Assembly (NCBI GenBank): GCA_017548165.1
Contig: JAFYMW010000107.1
Span: forward strand, 1-40,016
Source: Bacteroidaceae bacterium
GTDB lineage: Bacteria > Bacteroidota > Bacteroidia > Bacteroidales > Bacteroidaceae
Reading direction: 5' to 3'
DNA length: 40,016 bases
Shown here: piece by piece, positions 25,961-32,544 of the stretch
Layout: each line of letters opens with the position of its first letter
How positions within the stretch are numbered: the first letter of the stretch is position 1
Position numbers and translations under genes: made by a program
The notes under the pieces: model-generated
What the model saw: the letters and a program-made list of their open reading frames with translations, nothing else
Told to the model about the DNA's origin: nothing
Database searches by the model: none

Positions 25961-26133
25961 CAAAGAACAAATATCGGCGTACAACACCGAGGACGTGTCC
26001 TCACCGTCGTGCCGAGGGGAACAAGCCACAGCAACAGCAGTCATCGACTGGAAAGCTGAAAAACTGAATGGACGGGTAGAGTTTGGTAGGTCCTGACGGA
26101 TTCGAAGAACTTAGGCCCAAGGAAGGAAGGCTA

Positions 26134-27453
26134 ATGCCTAAAACTAACAGTATGCGAAGAGAAGGTTACATCATCGAGGAGATTGTGGACTACTCCAATA
26201 TGGCGGAGTCGTTCAACCAGGTACTCCGTGGCAAAAAGCGGAAACGCTGTCGCCAGGGGCGTTATCTTCTTGCGCATCGGGAGGAGGTCATTCAGGAACT
26301 GACCAAACAGATTGCCGACGGATCATTCCGTGTCAGCGGTTATCGTGAGAGGGAGATAATGGAGGGAGGCAAGCTCCGCCGTATCCAAGTCCTCACAATG
26401 AAAGACCGAATCGCTGTACACGCTATAATGGCCGTGGTGGATAGACATCTGAAGAAGCGGTTCATACGAACAACCTCCGCAAGCATCGAGGGACGGGGAA
26501 TGCACGACCTTATGAAGTACATTCGCCAAGACCTCAAAGATGATCCTGAAGGAACACGGTACTGCTACAAGTTCGACATCTCAAAGTTCTATGAGAATGT
26601 GAAGCAGGACTTCGTTATGTACTGCGTCCGCAGGGTGTTCAAAGACAAGACGCTCATCAACCTGCTCGACGGGTTTGTCCGTATGATGCCCGAAGGTATC
26701 AGCATCGGGCTACGCTCATCACAAGGCTTGGGCAACCTCTTGTTGTCTGTGTATTTAGACCATTATCTGAAGGACAGGTACGGAGTCCGTCATTTCTACC
26801 GCTATTGTGATGACGGGGTCGTACTCGGTAATGCGAAATCGGAATTGTGGAAGATTCGTGATGTTGTCCACGAGCAGTTGGAGCAGATAGACCTCAAGGT
26901 GAAAGCCAACGAGCGTGTGTTCCCCGTGGACGAGGGCATTGACTTCTTGGGATATGTCATATATCCCGACCATGTGCGACTACGCAAGCGCATCAAGCAG
27001 AAGTTCGCCCGAAAGATGCACGAGGTAAAAAGTAGAAAAAGGCGGCGTGTTTTGATAGCAAGTTTCTACGGAATGGCAAAGCACGCCAACTGTATAATGT
27101 TGTTTAATAAATTAACAGGCAAAGAAATGAAATCATTTAAGGATTTGAATGTCGCTTACAAGCCAGAAGATGGCAAGAAGCGATTTGCGGGTGAGGTGGT
27201 AAGCATCCGCGAGTTGGTAAACCTTCCAATCGTGGTCAAGGACTTTGAGACTGGGGTAAAGACCAGCCAAGGGGAAGACCGATGCGTTGTCGCCATTGAA
27301 GTGGACGGCAAGCTCAAGAAGTTCTTTACCAACTCGGAGGAAATGAAGAATATCCTCCAACAAGTGAGTGAAATGCCAGACGGATTCCCCTTTGAAACCA
27401 CCATCAAGTCGGAAACCTTCGGCAAAGGTAGAACAAAGTACGTCTTCACTTAG
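26134..27453 (+). CDS. DGR reverse transcriptase with extra C-terminal domain
   Basis: Start chosen at ATG 26134 behind an AGGAAGG purine stretch (439 residues); the open frame begins further upstream with TTG. Group II-intron-like fingers and palm: RRIQVLTMKDRIAVHAIM (about 85-102), YKFDISKFYENV with the first catalytic Asp near 150, the DGR-specific IGLRSSQ at 191-197 in place of the usual PQG-type motif, and catalytic YCDD at 224-227. After the thumb, residues about 332-439 form an added beta-rich domain (FAGEVVSIRELVNLPIVVKDFE ... FPFETTIKSE), which from memory resembles small OB-like, nucleic-acid-binding phage proteins. An internal ATG at 27127 could also give it as a separate product. 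It makes mutagenised cDNA from the template with errors at adenines. Confidence 0.95.
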   Translation: MPKTNSMRREGYIIEEIVDYSNMAESFNQVLRGKKRKRCRQGRYLLAHREEVIQELTKQIADGSFRVSGYREREIMEGGKLRRIQVLTMKDRIAVHAIMAVVDRHLKKRFIRTTSASIEGRGMHDLMKYIRQDLKDDPEGTRYCYKFDISKFYENVKQDFVMYCVRRVFKDKTLINLLDGFVRMMPEGISIGLRSSQGLGNLLLSVYLDHYLKDRYGVRHFYRYCDDGVVLGNAKSELWKIRDVVHEQLEQIDLKVKANERVFPVDEGIDFLGYVIYPDHVRLRKRIKQKFARKMHEVKSRKRRRVLIASFYGMAKHANCIMLFNKLTGKEMKSFKDLNVAYKPEDGKKRFAGEVVSIRELVNLPIVVKDFETGVKTSQGEDRCVVAIEVDGKLKKFFTNSEEMKNILQQVSEMPDGFPFETTIKSETFGKGRTKYVFT

Positions 27454-27474
27454 ACGCACACAACATTTCAATGT

Positions 27475-27957
27475 ATGAGAAGAATTGAAGGCTCTGCAGG
27501 GGTCAAACTGATAGAGTGCACACACCCTGTAAAAAACAAATGGCGCATCCGTTGGGATGTGCAGGGAAAAGAGGACGGCTCGGCTACCTATATGGAAGAG
27601 GAGTTCAACCACAAGCCAACAGAGGAGGAAATAAAGCAGACCATCATCGGCTGGATCAACTCACAGACCGACCAGGCTATCCTCTCCGGGTTCGAGTGGA
27701 ACGGTATGCCTATATGGTTGTCAAGCGAGAACCAGTTCAACTATAAGGCAGCCCACGACCTCGCCGTACAAATGAACGGGGCAACACTGCCCGTGAAGTT
27801 CAAGTTCGGAACGGACGATGTGCCTTGCTATCACACATTCCAGACCGTAGAGGAACTGACGGACTTCTATGTGCAATCAATCAAATATATTCAGGAAAAA
27901 CTGGATATCGGTTGGGCTCAAAAAGATGCTTTCAACTTGGAACCATACCGAGTGTAG
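27475..27957 (+). CDS. DUF4376-like protein
   Basis: A 160-residue protein 22 bp after the reverse transcriptase. The central part (about 50-110: IIGWINSQTDQAILSGFEWNGMPIWLSSENQFNYKAAHDLA) matches my memory of DUF4376, a domain found next to tail fibre genes and in fibre assembly proteins. Its adjacency to the DGR rather than to the tail genes suggests a helper for the diversified adhesin, for example a fibre chaperone, or a DGR accessory. No Avd-like four-helix bundle is evident in it. Confidence 0.62.
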   Translation: MRRIEGSAGVKLIECTHPVKNKWRIRWDVQGKEDGSATYMEEEFNHKPTEEEIKQTIIGWINSQTDQAILSGFEWNGMPIWLSSENQFNYKAAHDLAVQMNGATLPVKFKFGTDDVPCYHTFQTVEELTDFYVQSIKYIQEKLDIGWAQKDAFNLEPYRV

Positions 27958-27980
27958 AACAACCCTTTGGGGGTGGGTAG

Positions 27981-28129
27981 AAAAAAAGCCCCCGGCCTGT
28001 TAAATAGTCGTCTCACTTACTATTAAACCAAAACACCTGCGTGGCGCACGACCGGGGGCAGAATACCCTCGTTCGCGCCACGCAGGCTTTTTTTATGGTG
28101 CACAGTTGAGTGCAATAATAAGTGAGACG
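27981..28129 (-). ncRNA. putative structured leftward RNA with interlocking helices
   Basis: Three long inverted repeats interlock: 28009-28024 with 28114-28129 (16 bp), 28036-28047 with 28075-28086 (12 bp, perfect), and 27988-27997 with 28050-28059 (10 bp). The first and third contain one C-A mismatch each on the plus strand; both become G-U pairs on the minus strand. Minus-strand TATCTTTG (28140-28133) would start the RNA at the outer helix, and the third helix is followed by seven T, a terminator. The order 5'-B' C' A' C B A-3' implies a pseudoknot or two exclusive folds. Expected length about 148 nt. Function unknown. Confidence 0.6.
28036..28094 (+). terminator. rightward terminator after the DGR/DUF4376 operon
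   Basis: A perfect 12-bp stem (28036-28047 and 28075-28086) followed on the plus strand by CTTTTTTT. It ends rightward transcripts from the reverse transcriptase and DUF4376-like genes. Its loop contains an arm of the overlapping leftward structure, so both strands use the same DNA. Confidence 0.65.
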
Positions 28130-28132
28130 GTG

Positions 28133-28140
28133 CAAAGATA
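28133..28140 (-). promoter_or_regulatory. -7 box for the leftward structured RNA
   Basis: TATCTTTG on the minus strand, identical to the box at 25515-25508. No clear -33 element is visible upstream, inside the start of the HTH gene. Predicted start of RNA near 28128. Confidence 0.45.
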
Positions 28141-28155
28141 GTAATTTTTAGACTA

Positions 28156-28398
28156 ATGAAAGTAATTGAGATACTAAATTTGAATAAGGAACTGCTGAAA
28201 AAGTTCCAAACTGCAGGCATAAGAATGGAAGATGTCGAATATATCGACCTGTTTAACGAGTACCTGGCACTGGTTACTCAAGGGGAAAAGGTGTCTTACA
28301 TTGTGGCCACGCTTGCCGACAAGTACACCATCAGCGAGCGCAAGGTGTACGACTTGATACGACGCTTCAAATCCGACTGCAATCTATCTGCAGTGTAA
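28156..28398 (+). CDS. small HTH protein, candidate Mor-like activator
   Basis: An 80-residue protein whose C-terminal half (VSYIVATLADKYTISERKVYDLIRRFK, about 46-72) is a helix-turn-helix of the kind seen in Mor/C-type middle and late activators of Mu-like phages. The N-terminal half is acidic and may dimerise. It lies at the border between the DGR block and the modification genes, oriented with the late genes. Candidate regulator of the divergent late promoters; not proven by anything in the sequence. Confidence 0.62.
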   Translation: MKVIEILNLNKELLKKFQTAGIRMEDVEYIDLFNEYLALVTQGEKVSYIVATLADKYTISERKVYDLIRRFKSDCNLSAV

Positions 28399-28405
28399 TG
28401 TCATC

Positions 28406-28446
28406 GGCAAAGGGATTCCCTTCGGAATTGCCGTACTACCTTTGCC
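28406..28446 (+). promoter_or_regulatory. promoter within inverted repeats
   Basis: TACCTTTG at 28437-28444 is a -7 box for the gene at 28468. The box lies inside an 8-bp inverted repeat (GGCAAAGG 28406-28413, CCTTTGCC 28439-28446) that encloses a perfect 13-nt palindrome (28410-28422). This could be an operator or the terminator stem of the HTH gene lacking a T run. Confidence 0.42.
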
Positions 28447-28467
28447 CATCATTTCAAAAGTACGGCT

Positions 28468-29106
28468 ATGAACAAGTATCATCAAATCCTGCACAAAGTG
28501 CTTGCCAATGGCAAGACACAGACGAACAAGAAGGGGAACATCCGCTACTTGCTCAATGAACAACTGTCACTAACCCCTGCCGACCTGCTCGACATCTTCG
28601 AGGGGCACGGCATAGCACGCAAGAAACTCCGCTCCGAGCTTCAGCTGTTTATGCAAGGTGAGCGCAATGTGGAGAAGTACCGCGATGCCGGTATCAACTG
28701 GTGGGACTATTGCGGTTCTATCCTGGTCAACTCTTACCCGACCTACTTTGAGAAACTGCCCCCACTATTAGAGAAAATCAATCGTGAAAAGCGGAACAGC
28801 AAGAACTATGTCCTGTTCCTTGGTGCCACCAATGCCGAGAGCAATCAGGCACCTTGCTTGAGCCTGGTACAGTTCCAGATCGACGAGGGCGAACTTGTCA
28901 TATCTGCATACCAGCGCAGTTCCGATGCAAACCTCGGGCTCCCTGCAGATATTTATCACCTCTACCTCATGTCTCGACAGATAGACCTGCCTTTGAAATC
29001 AATAACGCTGTTTCTTGGTAATGTTCACATCTACCAAAGCAATATAGAGAAAACCGAGTTGTTGCTGGGAGGCAACGAGAATGTAAAATTTGAATTAAAC
29101 ACTTAA
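28468..29106 (+). CDS. thymidylate-synthase-fold enzyme, dCMP hydroxymethylase-like
   Basis: A 212-residue protein clearly of the thymidylate synthase superfamily. Matches to E. coli ThyA motifs: HKVLANGKTQTNKKG (N-terminus), ELQLFMQGERN (equivalent of the Glu58 helix), NWWDYCG, the catalytic APC...QF, YQRSSD, LGLPADI and VHIYQSN (His207/Tyr209 pair). The position of ThyA Asn177 is Asp here (LGLPADI versus LGLPFNI), the change that marks dCMP hydroxymethylases such as T4 gp42. The Arg pair of the phosphate site (ThyA 126/127) is replaced (NSKNYVLF) and the protein is about 50 residues short. It probably acts on cytosine nucleotides for DNA modification, or on another substrate. It overlaps the methylase by 1 bp. 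Confidence 0.82.
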   Translation: MNKYHQILHKVLANGKTQTNKKGNIRYLLNEQLSLTPADLLDIFEGHGIARKKLRSELQLFMQGERNVEKYRDAGINWWDYCGSILVNSYPTYFEKLPPLLEKINREKRNSKNYVLFLGATNAESNQAPCLSLVQFQIDEGELVISAYQRSSDANLGLPADIYHLYLMSRQIDLPLKSITLFLGNVHIYQSNIEKTELLLGGNENVKFELNT

Positions 29107-29960
29107 TGAAAAAAAACTATCTGTCCGCCCCTCTGCCATTCGTGGGGCAAAAGCGTATGTTCGCACGCGAGTTCATCAAGGTGCTCGAGCAATATCCCGA
29201 GGATACCGTCTTCGTGGATCTGTTCGGTGGTTCTGGATTATTGTCGCACATTGCCAAGTGCCAAAAACCAAATGCCACTGTAGTATATAACGACTTCGAC
29301 AACTACCGTCATCGCTTGGAGAACATACCCCGAACCAATTTCCTACTCGCTGACCTACGCTCCATCGTGGGCGATATGCCGAAGCACAGCTGCATCAAAG
29401 GGGAAAAGCGAGACCTCATATTTGCCCGTCTGGAACAGGAAGAGCGAGAATATGGATACATTGACTTCATCACCATATCCTCAGCTCTGATGTTCTCGAT
29501 GAAGTACAAGTTGAGCATACCCGAAATGAAGAAGGAGGCTCTCTATAACAACATTCGCAAGGCTGACTATCCTCCATCAGCGGACTACCTCGAGGGTATC
29601 ACCATCGTTTCGGCTGACTACAAAGAGGTATTCAAGCAATACAAGGATACTCCGAATGTTGTGTTCCTGGTTGACCCTCCTTACTTGAGTACAGAGGTAG
29701 GCACATACAGCATGTACTGGAAGTTGGCAGACTACCTCGATGTGCTTACCATCTTGTCCGGGCATCAGTTCATATACTTCACATCGAACAAATCGTCTAT
29801 CGTTGAGCTTTGCGATTGGCTGGGCAAGAATCCCACCGTAGGTAACCCATTCAGGAACTGCCGAAAGGTTGAGTTCAACGCCACAATGAACTACAATGCC
29901 CACTATACAGACATGATGTTCTACACCCAAAAGGGGGAAGAACATCGCATTGCCGCCTAA
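29106..29960 (+). CDS. D12-class DNA adenine N6-methyltransferase
   Basis: A 284-residue methyltransferase. The order of motifs is Dam-like: motif X-like APLPFVGQKR at 8-17, SAM-binding FVDLFGGSGLLS at about 37-48, YNDFD at about 60, and the catalytic LVDPPYLS at about 195-202, with a late YFTSNKSS strand. The middle insertion (IDFITISSALMFSMKYKLS) takes the place of the usual target recognition domain. Coupled to the upstream thymidylate-synthase-like gene through a TAATG junction, so the two are probably co-translated for DNA modification that protects against host restriction. Target sequence unknown. Confidence 0.9.
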   Translation: MKKNYLSAPLPFVGQKRMFAREFIKVLEQYPEDTVFVDLFGGSGLLSHIAKCQKPNATVVYNDFDNYRHRLENIPRTNFLLADLRSIVGDMPKHSCIKGEKRDLIFARLEQEEREYGYIDFITISSALMFSMKYKLSIPEMKKEALYNNIRKADYPPSADYLEGITIVSADYKEVFKQYKDTPNVVFLVDPPYLSTEVGTYSMYWKLADYLDVLTILSGHQFIYFTSNKSSIVELCDWLGKNPTVGNPFRNCRKVEFNATMNYNAHYTDMMFYTQKGEEHRIAA

Positions 29961-29987
29961 CGGCATTTTAACGCCGTTCTAACGATA
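29955..29987 (+). repeat. 11-bp phased AAC repeat, three units
   Basis: Three abutting 11-bp units: GCCTAACGGCA, TTTTAACGCCG and TTCTAACGATA, with AAC in phase. The first overlaps the methylase stop codon. The same pattern occurs at 167-199, 35541-35595, 39401-39433 and 39650-39693. Confidence 0.6.
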
Positions 29988-29989
29988 TA

Positions 29990-30028
29990 AAAAGAGCGTC
30001 CCAAGCAAGTAGCCAAGGACGCTCTTTT
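29990..30028. terminator. bidirectional terminator
   Basis: A 12-bp perfect stem (29990-30001 and 30017-30028) with A-rich left and T-rich right flanks. It lies between the convergent methylase gene and the last gene of the early operon, and can stop transcription from both sides. Confidence 0.85.
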
Positions 30029-30042
30029 CGTTTGAATATGGG

Positions 30043-30474
30043 CTAAATGGTGCGCACACACCGCATTTTATAAACCTCAATGCTCTCTACAATTTCCTCG
30101 TGGTCGTGGTTGGTATAAGTTTCTGCCAAATGTAAGGCGTGGAACTTTTCTCCCGTAAGTCCATCAATCACACTTTGGATCTTCTGCGAGTAGTCAAACA
30201 CAGCCAACGATTCTTCCTGATAAGGACTGCCGTCTGCAGCCGAACCTTTCCAATCCGTCACGATGTGCAACTTCACAAGACCACTGCCTCGTTGTTGCTT
30301 ACCGCCAGACATCGGTTCCCAGGTTATCGGGCATATCTCAATGAATACTGCAGGGCGTTCCCATAGGGTATCCTGCTCGATGAACTCAACATTGCGGTTC
30401 CACAAATCAATGTGCTTTATCTCGCCAATGCTCTTCAGTCGTTCACATAAGGCTTTGTACAACTCTTTTCTCAT
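30043..30474 (-). CDS. virion protein, Mu gp37-like (DUF1834-like)
   Basis: A 143-residue protein with the pattern of Mu gp37 and HK97 tail-completion proteins: MRKELYKALCERLKSIGEIKHIDLWN at the start, PAVFIEICPITWEP in the middle, VKLHIVTDWKG, and a late DHEEIVESIEVYKMRCV. It is the last gene of the leftward early operon and overlaps the gpG-like gene by 4 bp. As a structural gene it is out of place among replication genes. Confidence 0.65.
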   Translation of the reverse strand: MRKELYKALCERLKSIGEIKHIDLWNRNVEFIEQDTLWERPAVFIEICPITWEPMSGGKQQRGSGLVKLHIVTDWKGSAADGSPYQEESLAVFDYSQKIQSVIDGLTGEKFHALHLAETYTNHDHEEIVESIEVYKMRCVRTI

Positions 30475-31022
30475 AACTTAAAATCGCTTTTGAAAAACTC
30501 CTCCAAATTTTCCTCTACAATCTCACAAACCATCTTTTCAACTTCTGGCGAGTAGCCCATAAACCGACGGCGTGGAATTGTGATTGTCTTGCCAACCTTC
30601 ATCAATGCCAGGTGCTTCCAGAACTCGGCTTCCTCGGTTAATTGAATAGTGCGCTTGTCCTTTCTTTTCTCCCCATTCTTCTTGCGCCCGAATGAGCCTG
30701 TAGCGGAATAATACTTCGCCCAGAAGAAACGCTTCATCTTCTCCGTCACGGTTATCTCCCCGCCGTCATTGTGTATCTCTGCATAAGGAACATCAGAGTA
30801 AAAAGTAATACTGGTGTCGCTGGATCTGCTGTGGATACTCTTACGGAGCGTACCCGTATCAATCAAAATGGAGCCGCCTGGACGAGTCGGGCTCTTGCGC
30901 CTTTGCCACGCTTCAGAGAAGAAGCCTTGCCGCTCAAAATTGCGGTCAAACTCGTCCGACAACTCCAATCTGATATCCTTGAGGATATTGCGGAATACCC
31001 GCTTCATATCATTTGTCGCCAT
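30471..31022 (-). CDS. virion morphogenesis protein, Mu gpG-like
   Basis: A 183-residue protein of the phage virion-morphogenesis / HK97 gp10 type. Diagnostic segments are SILIDTGTLRKSIHSRS and SDVPYAEIHNDGGEITVTEKMKRFFW, followed by a basic insertion (GRKKNGEKRKDKRT) and ITIPRRRFMGYSPEVE. In Mu, gpG acts in head-tail assembly. Here it sits at the distal end of the early operon with the gp37-like gene, apart from the portal and gpF genes. Confidence 0.85.
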   Translation of the reverse strand: MATNDMKRVFRNILKDIRLELSDEFDRNFERQGFFSEAWQRRKSPTRPGGSILIDTGTLRKSIHSRSSDTSITFYSDVPYAEIHNDGGEITVTEKMKRFFWAKYYSATGSFGRKKNGEKRKDKRTIQLTEEAEFWKHLALMKVGKTITIPRRRFMGYSPEVEKMVCEIVEENLEEFFKSDFKL

Positions 31023-31245
31023 AGTCGAAATCTAAAAACATCTGCACATCATCAGGTACTTCATTCTTTGGCTCACACGAGGCGTGAAGTATGTTGTAGA
31101 AAGTTCGTTCGGATATACCATAAACAGGATATATGTACCGACGCCAGATTTCCCTGTTCGGGAGCCCTTTCTTGGCGTGCTCGTCATATATCCTATTTAC
31201 ATCTGTCACTCTCTTTTGATAACTTACTCCACGCCTCTTGGCCAT
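31009..31245 (-). CDS. small HTH-like protein
   Basis: A 78-residue protein: basic N-terminus (MAKRRGVSYQKRVTDVNRIYDEH) and a helical segment GLPNREIWRRYIYPVYGISERTFYNIL that reads as a helix-turn-helix, with an acidic tail. It starts inside nothing and overlaps the gpG-like gene by 14 bp. Likely a phage regulator; it resembles in general form the Mor-like protein at 28156. Confidence 0.58.
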   Translation of the reverse strand: MAKRRGVSYQKRVTDVNRIYDEHAKKGLPNREIWRRYIYPVYGISERTFYNILHASCEPKNEVPDDVQMFLDFDYGDK

Positions 31246-31268
31246 TGGTTAGTACAGGTTAGAGATTA

Positions 31269-31508
31269 TTACTGTTTTACTGTTGTGGGTTTATAGGGGC
31301 GTATGTCGTAGGTTATCTTTGCGCTTACTGTTACACGCCCAGTACCTCCGCACTGGTCACATACCCACTCCTCACCGGTGTGAGGGTCTCGTTCAATGCC
31401 TGTGCCGCGACACTTGCGGCACAAGGCAACTTTAGGCTGTTTTTCTACTTCCTGGATCATATCATTACTGCTTAGGATTCTGTCATACCAAGTGGAATAG
31501 GTTTCCAC
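31269..31508 (-). CDS. DnaJ-type zinc finger protein
   Basis: A 79-residue protein with two CxxCxGxG motifs (CRKCRGTG and CDQCGGTG at about 30-57), the pattern of the DnaJ central zinc finger. There is no J domain. It overlaps the DUF3164-like gene by 37 bp. Probably a small nucleic-acid- or protein-binding early protein. Confidence 0.7.
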   Translation of the reverse strand: METYSTWYDRILSSNDMIQEVEKQPKVALCRKCRGTGIERDPHTGEEWVCDQCGGTGRVTVSAKITYDIRPYKPTTVKQ

Positions 31509-32140
31509 ATTCCGTTCTCGTTCTTGATTTCTGCTCGAATGAACTGCTTGCTTACCTCAGGCTGGTAACTCTCTTCAATGATGCGTACACCTTCAAGGAA
31601 GCGTTCATCACCCGTATCCTGTGCAACCTTGCGAAGCTGGACTATTCGGCTTGCCTTGAGTGTGCCCTTGGCATCACGGGCCAACAAACGGAATACCATA
31701 TTCACCAATGCCTCGGTCTTCTCATCATTGGCAAGGCTTGAGATATACTCCTTCACGATGGCGATACCATCTTCAACTGTATCACGGTACCCGTCTGTAA
31801 CATATACACCCAGCGTGATACGCTTGTTACCCTCGCTATTGGTGAAGGTATGGCTACGCTGGTCATCCTTAATCTTCGTCTTGAACAGTTCGCTCTTCAT
31901 CTCAAGTATGGTCTTGAAGTTATCCATTACCTGGGCTTTGCTGTTCTTGATGTCGCCACTTATCGCCAACAGGATAGGGATACAACGCTCTATCTCTTCA
32001 TCGACAAGTTCGCGGTACTGTTCACGTTCTGCTTGAGCCTTGGCTTCAGCAGCCTTTTTTTCTTGGTCTCTTTTGAAGGCAGCGAATTGCGCTTGCTCTT
32101 CAGCCGTCATTTCAACGGTGGTTGTCTTGTTCTCGTCCAT
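31472..32140 (-). CDS. DUF3164-like early protein
   Basis: Start placed at ATG 32140 (MDENKTTTVEM), 222 residues; the longer open frame adds 36 unlikely residues that run into the next gene. An N-terminal Ala/Glu/Lys coiled coil (about 10-45) precedes the conserved part with KTKIKDDQRSHTFTNSEGN and VFRLLARDAKGTLKASRIVQLRKVAQDTGDERFLEGVRII. This matches DUF3164, a family found in early operons of Mu-like phages. Function in the family is unknown. Confidence 0.72.
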   Translation of the reverse strand: MDENKTTTVEMTAEEQAQFAAFKRDQEKKAAEAKAQAEREQYRELVDEEIERCIPILLAISGDIKNSKAQVMDNFKTILEMKSELFKTKIKDDQRSHTFTNSEGNKRITLGVYVTDGYRDTVEDGIAIVKEYISSLANDEKTEALVNMVFRLLARDAKGTLKASRIVQLRKVAQDTGDERFLEGVRIIEESYQPEVSKQFIRAEIKNENGMWKPIPLGMTES

Positions 32141-32156
32141 AGTGGTAGTATTTTTA

Positions 32157-32351
32157 TTAGTCCAATTTCTTGAATACTGATTCCATTGTTTTACCGCAGT
32201 TCTCTCTGTCATTGAATACTGCATAGAAGACTGCAAGTGTAATCTCAAAGAGGGTGTCGGCTACAACCTTTGCCCAAAGAAGAGGTGCTACGATCACCAC
32301 CTTCGCTAATTTGGCGATATATACGCCTACGGTTTTCAAGTTCTCTTTCAT
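32157..32351 (-). CDS. small hydrophobic protein
   Basis: A 64-residue protein whose middle (about 8-48) is hydrophobic (VYIAKLAKVVIVAPLLWAKVVADTLFEITLAVFYAVF) and may form one or two membrane or amphipathic helices, with a polar C-terminus. No family recognised. It lies 16 bp upstream of the DUF3164-like gene in the same operon. Confidence 0.55.
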   Translation of the reverse strand: MKENLKTVGVYIAKLAKVVIVAPLLWAKVVADTLFEITLAVFYAVFNDRENCGKTMESVFKKLD

Positions 32352-32369
32352 TGTCGTTTGATTTATTGG

Positions 32370-32540
32370 TTAATCTTCGTCATAGTTTTGCATTTCACAA
32401 TAGTCATCGATTGACATTGCTTCGTGTTGGGCGTACGCCCAGTCTGCGAGTTCGCTGAAGAACTGTGCAGCTTCGTCCCGATCCATACCGAGGGACGCTT
32501 CGGTTGCCTGTTGTTTCAGAGCTTTCAATTTATTATCCAT
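32370..32540 (-). CDS. small acidic early protein
   Basis: Start taken at ATG 32540 (MDNKLKALKQ), 56 residues, 4 bp after the stop of the upstream gene. Helical and acidic (RDEAAQFFSELADWAYAQHEAM). No family recognised; position in the early operon is the only guide. Confidence 0.55.
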   Translation of the reverse strand: MDNKLKALKQQATEASLGMDRDEAAQFFSELADWAYAQHEAMSIDDYCEMQNYDED

Positions 32541-32544
32541 AGCC

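Noticed and set aside
25697-26059. Open frame of 120 codons running through the template repeat
   Set aside because: It is open because TR mirrors the coding frame of VR. It overlaps the membrane protein gene, and its end runs into the TR-RT spacer; no independent protein is supported.
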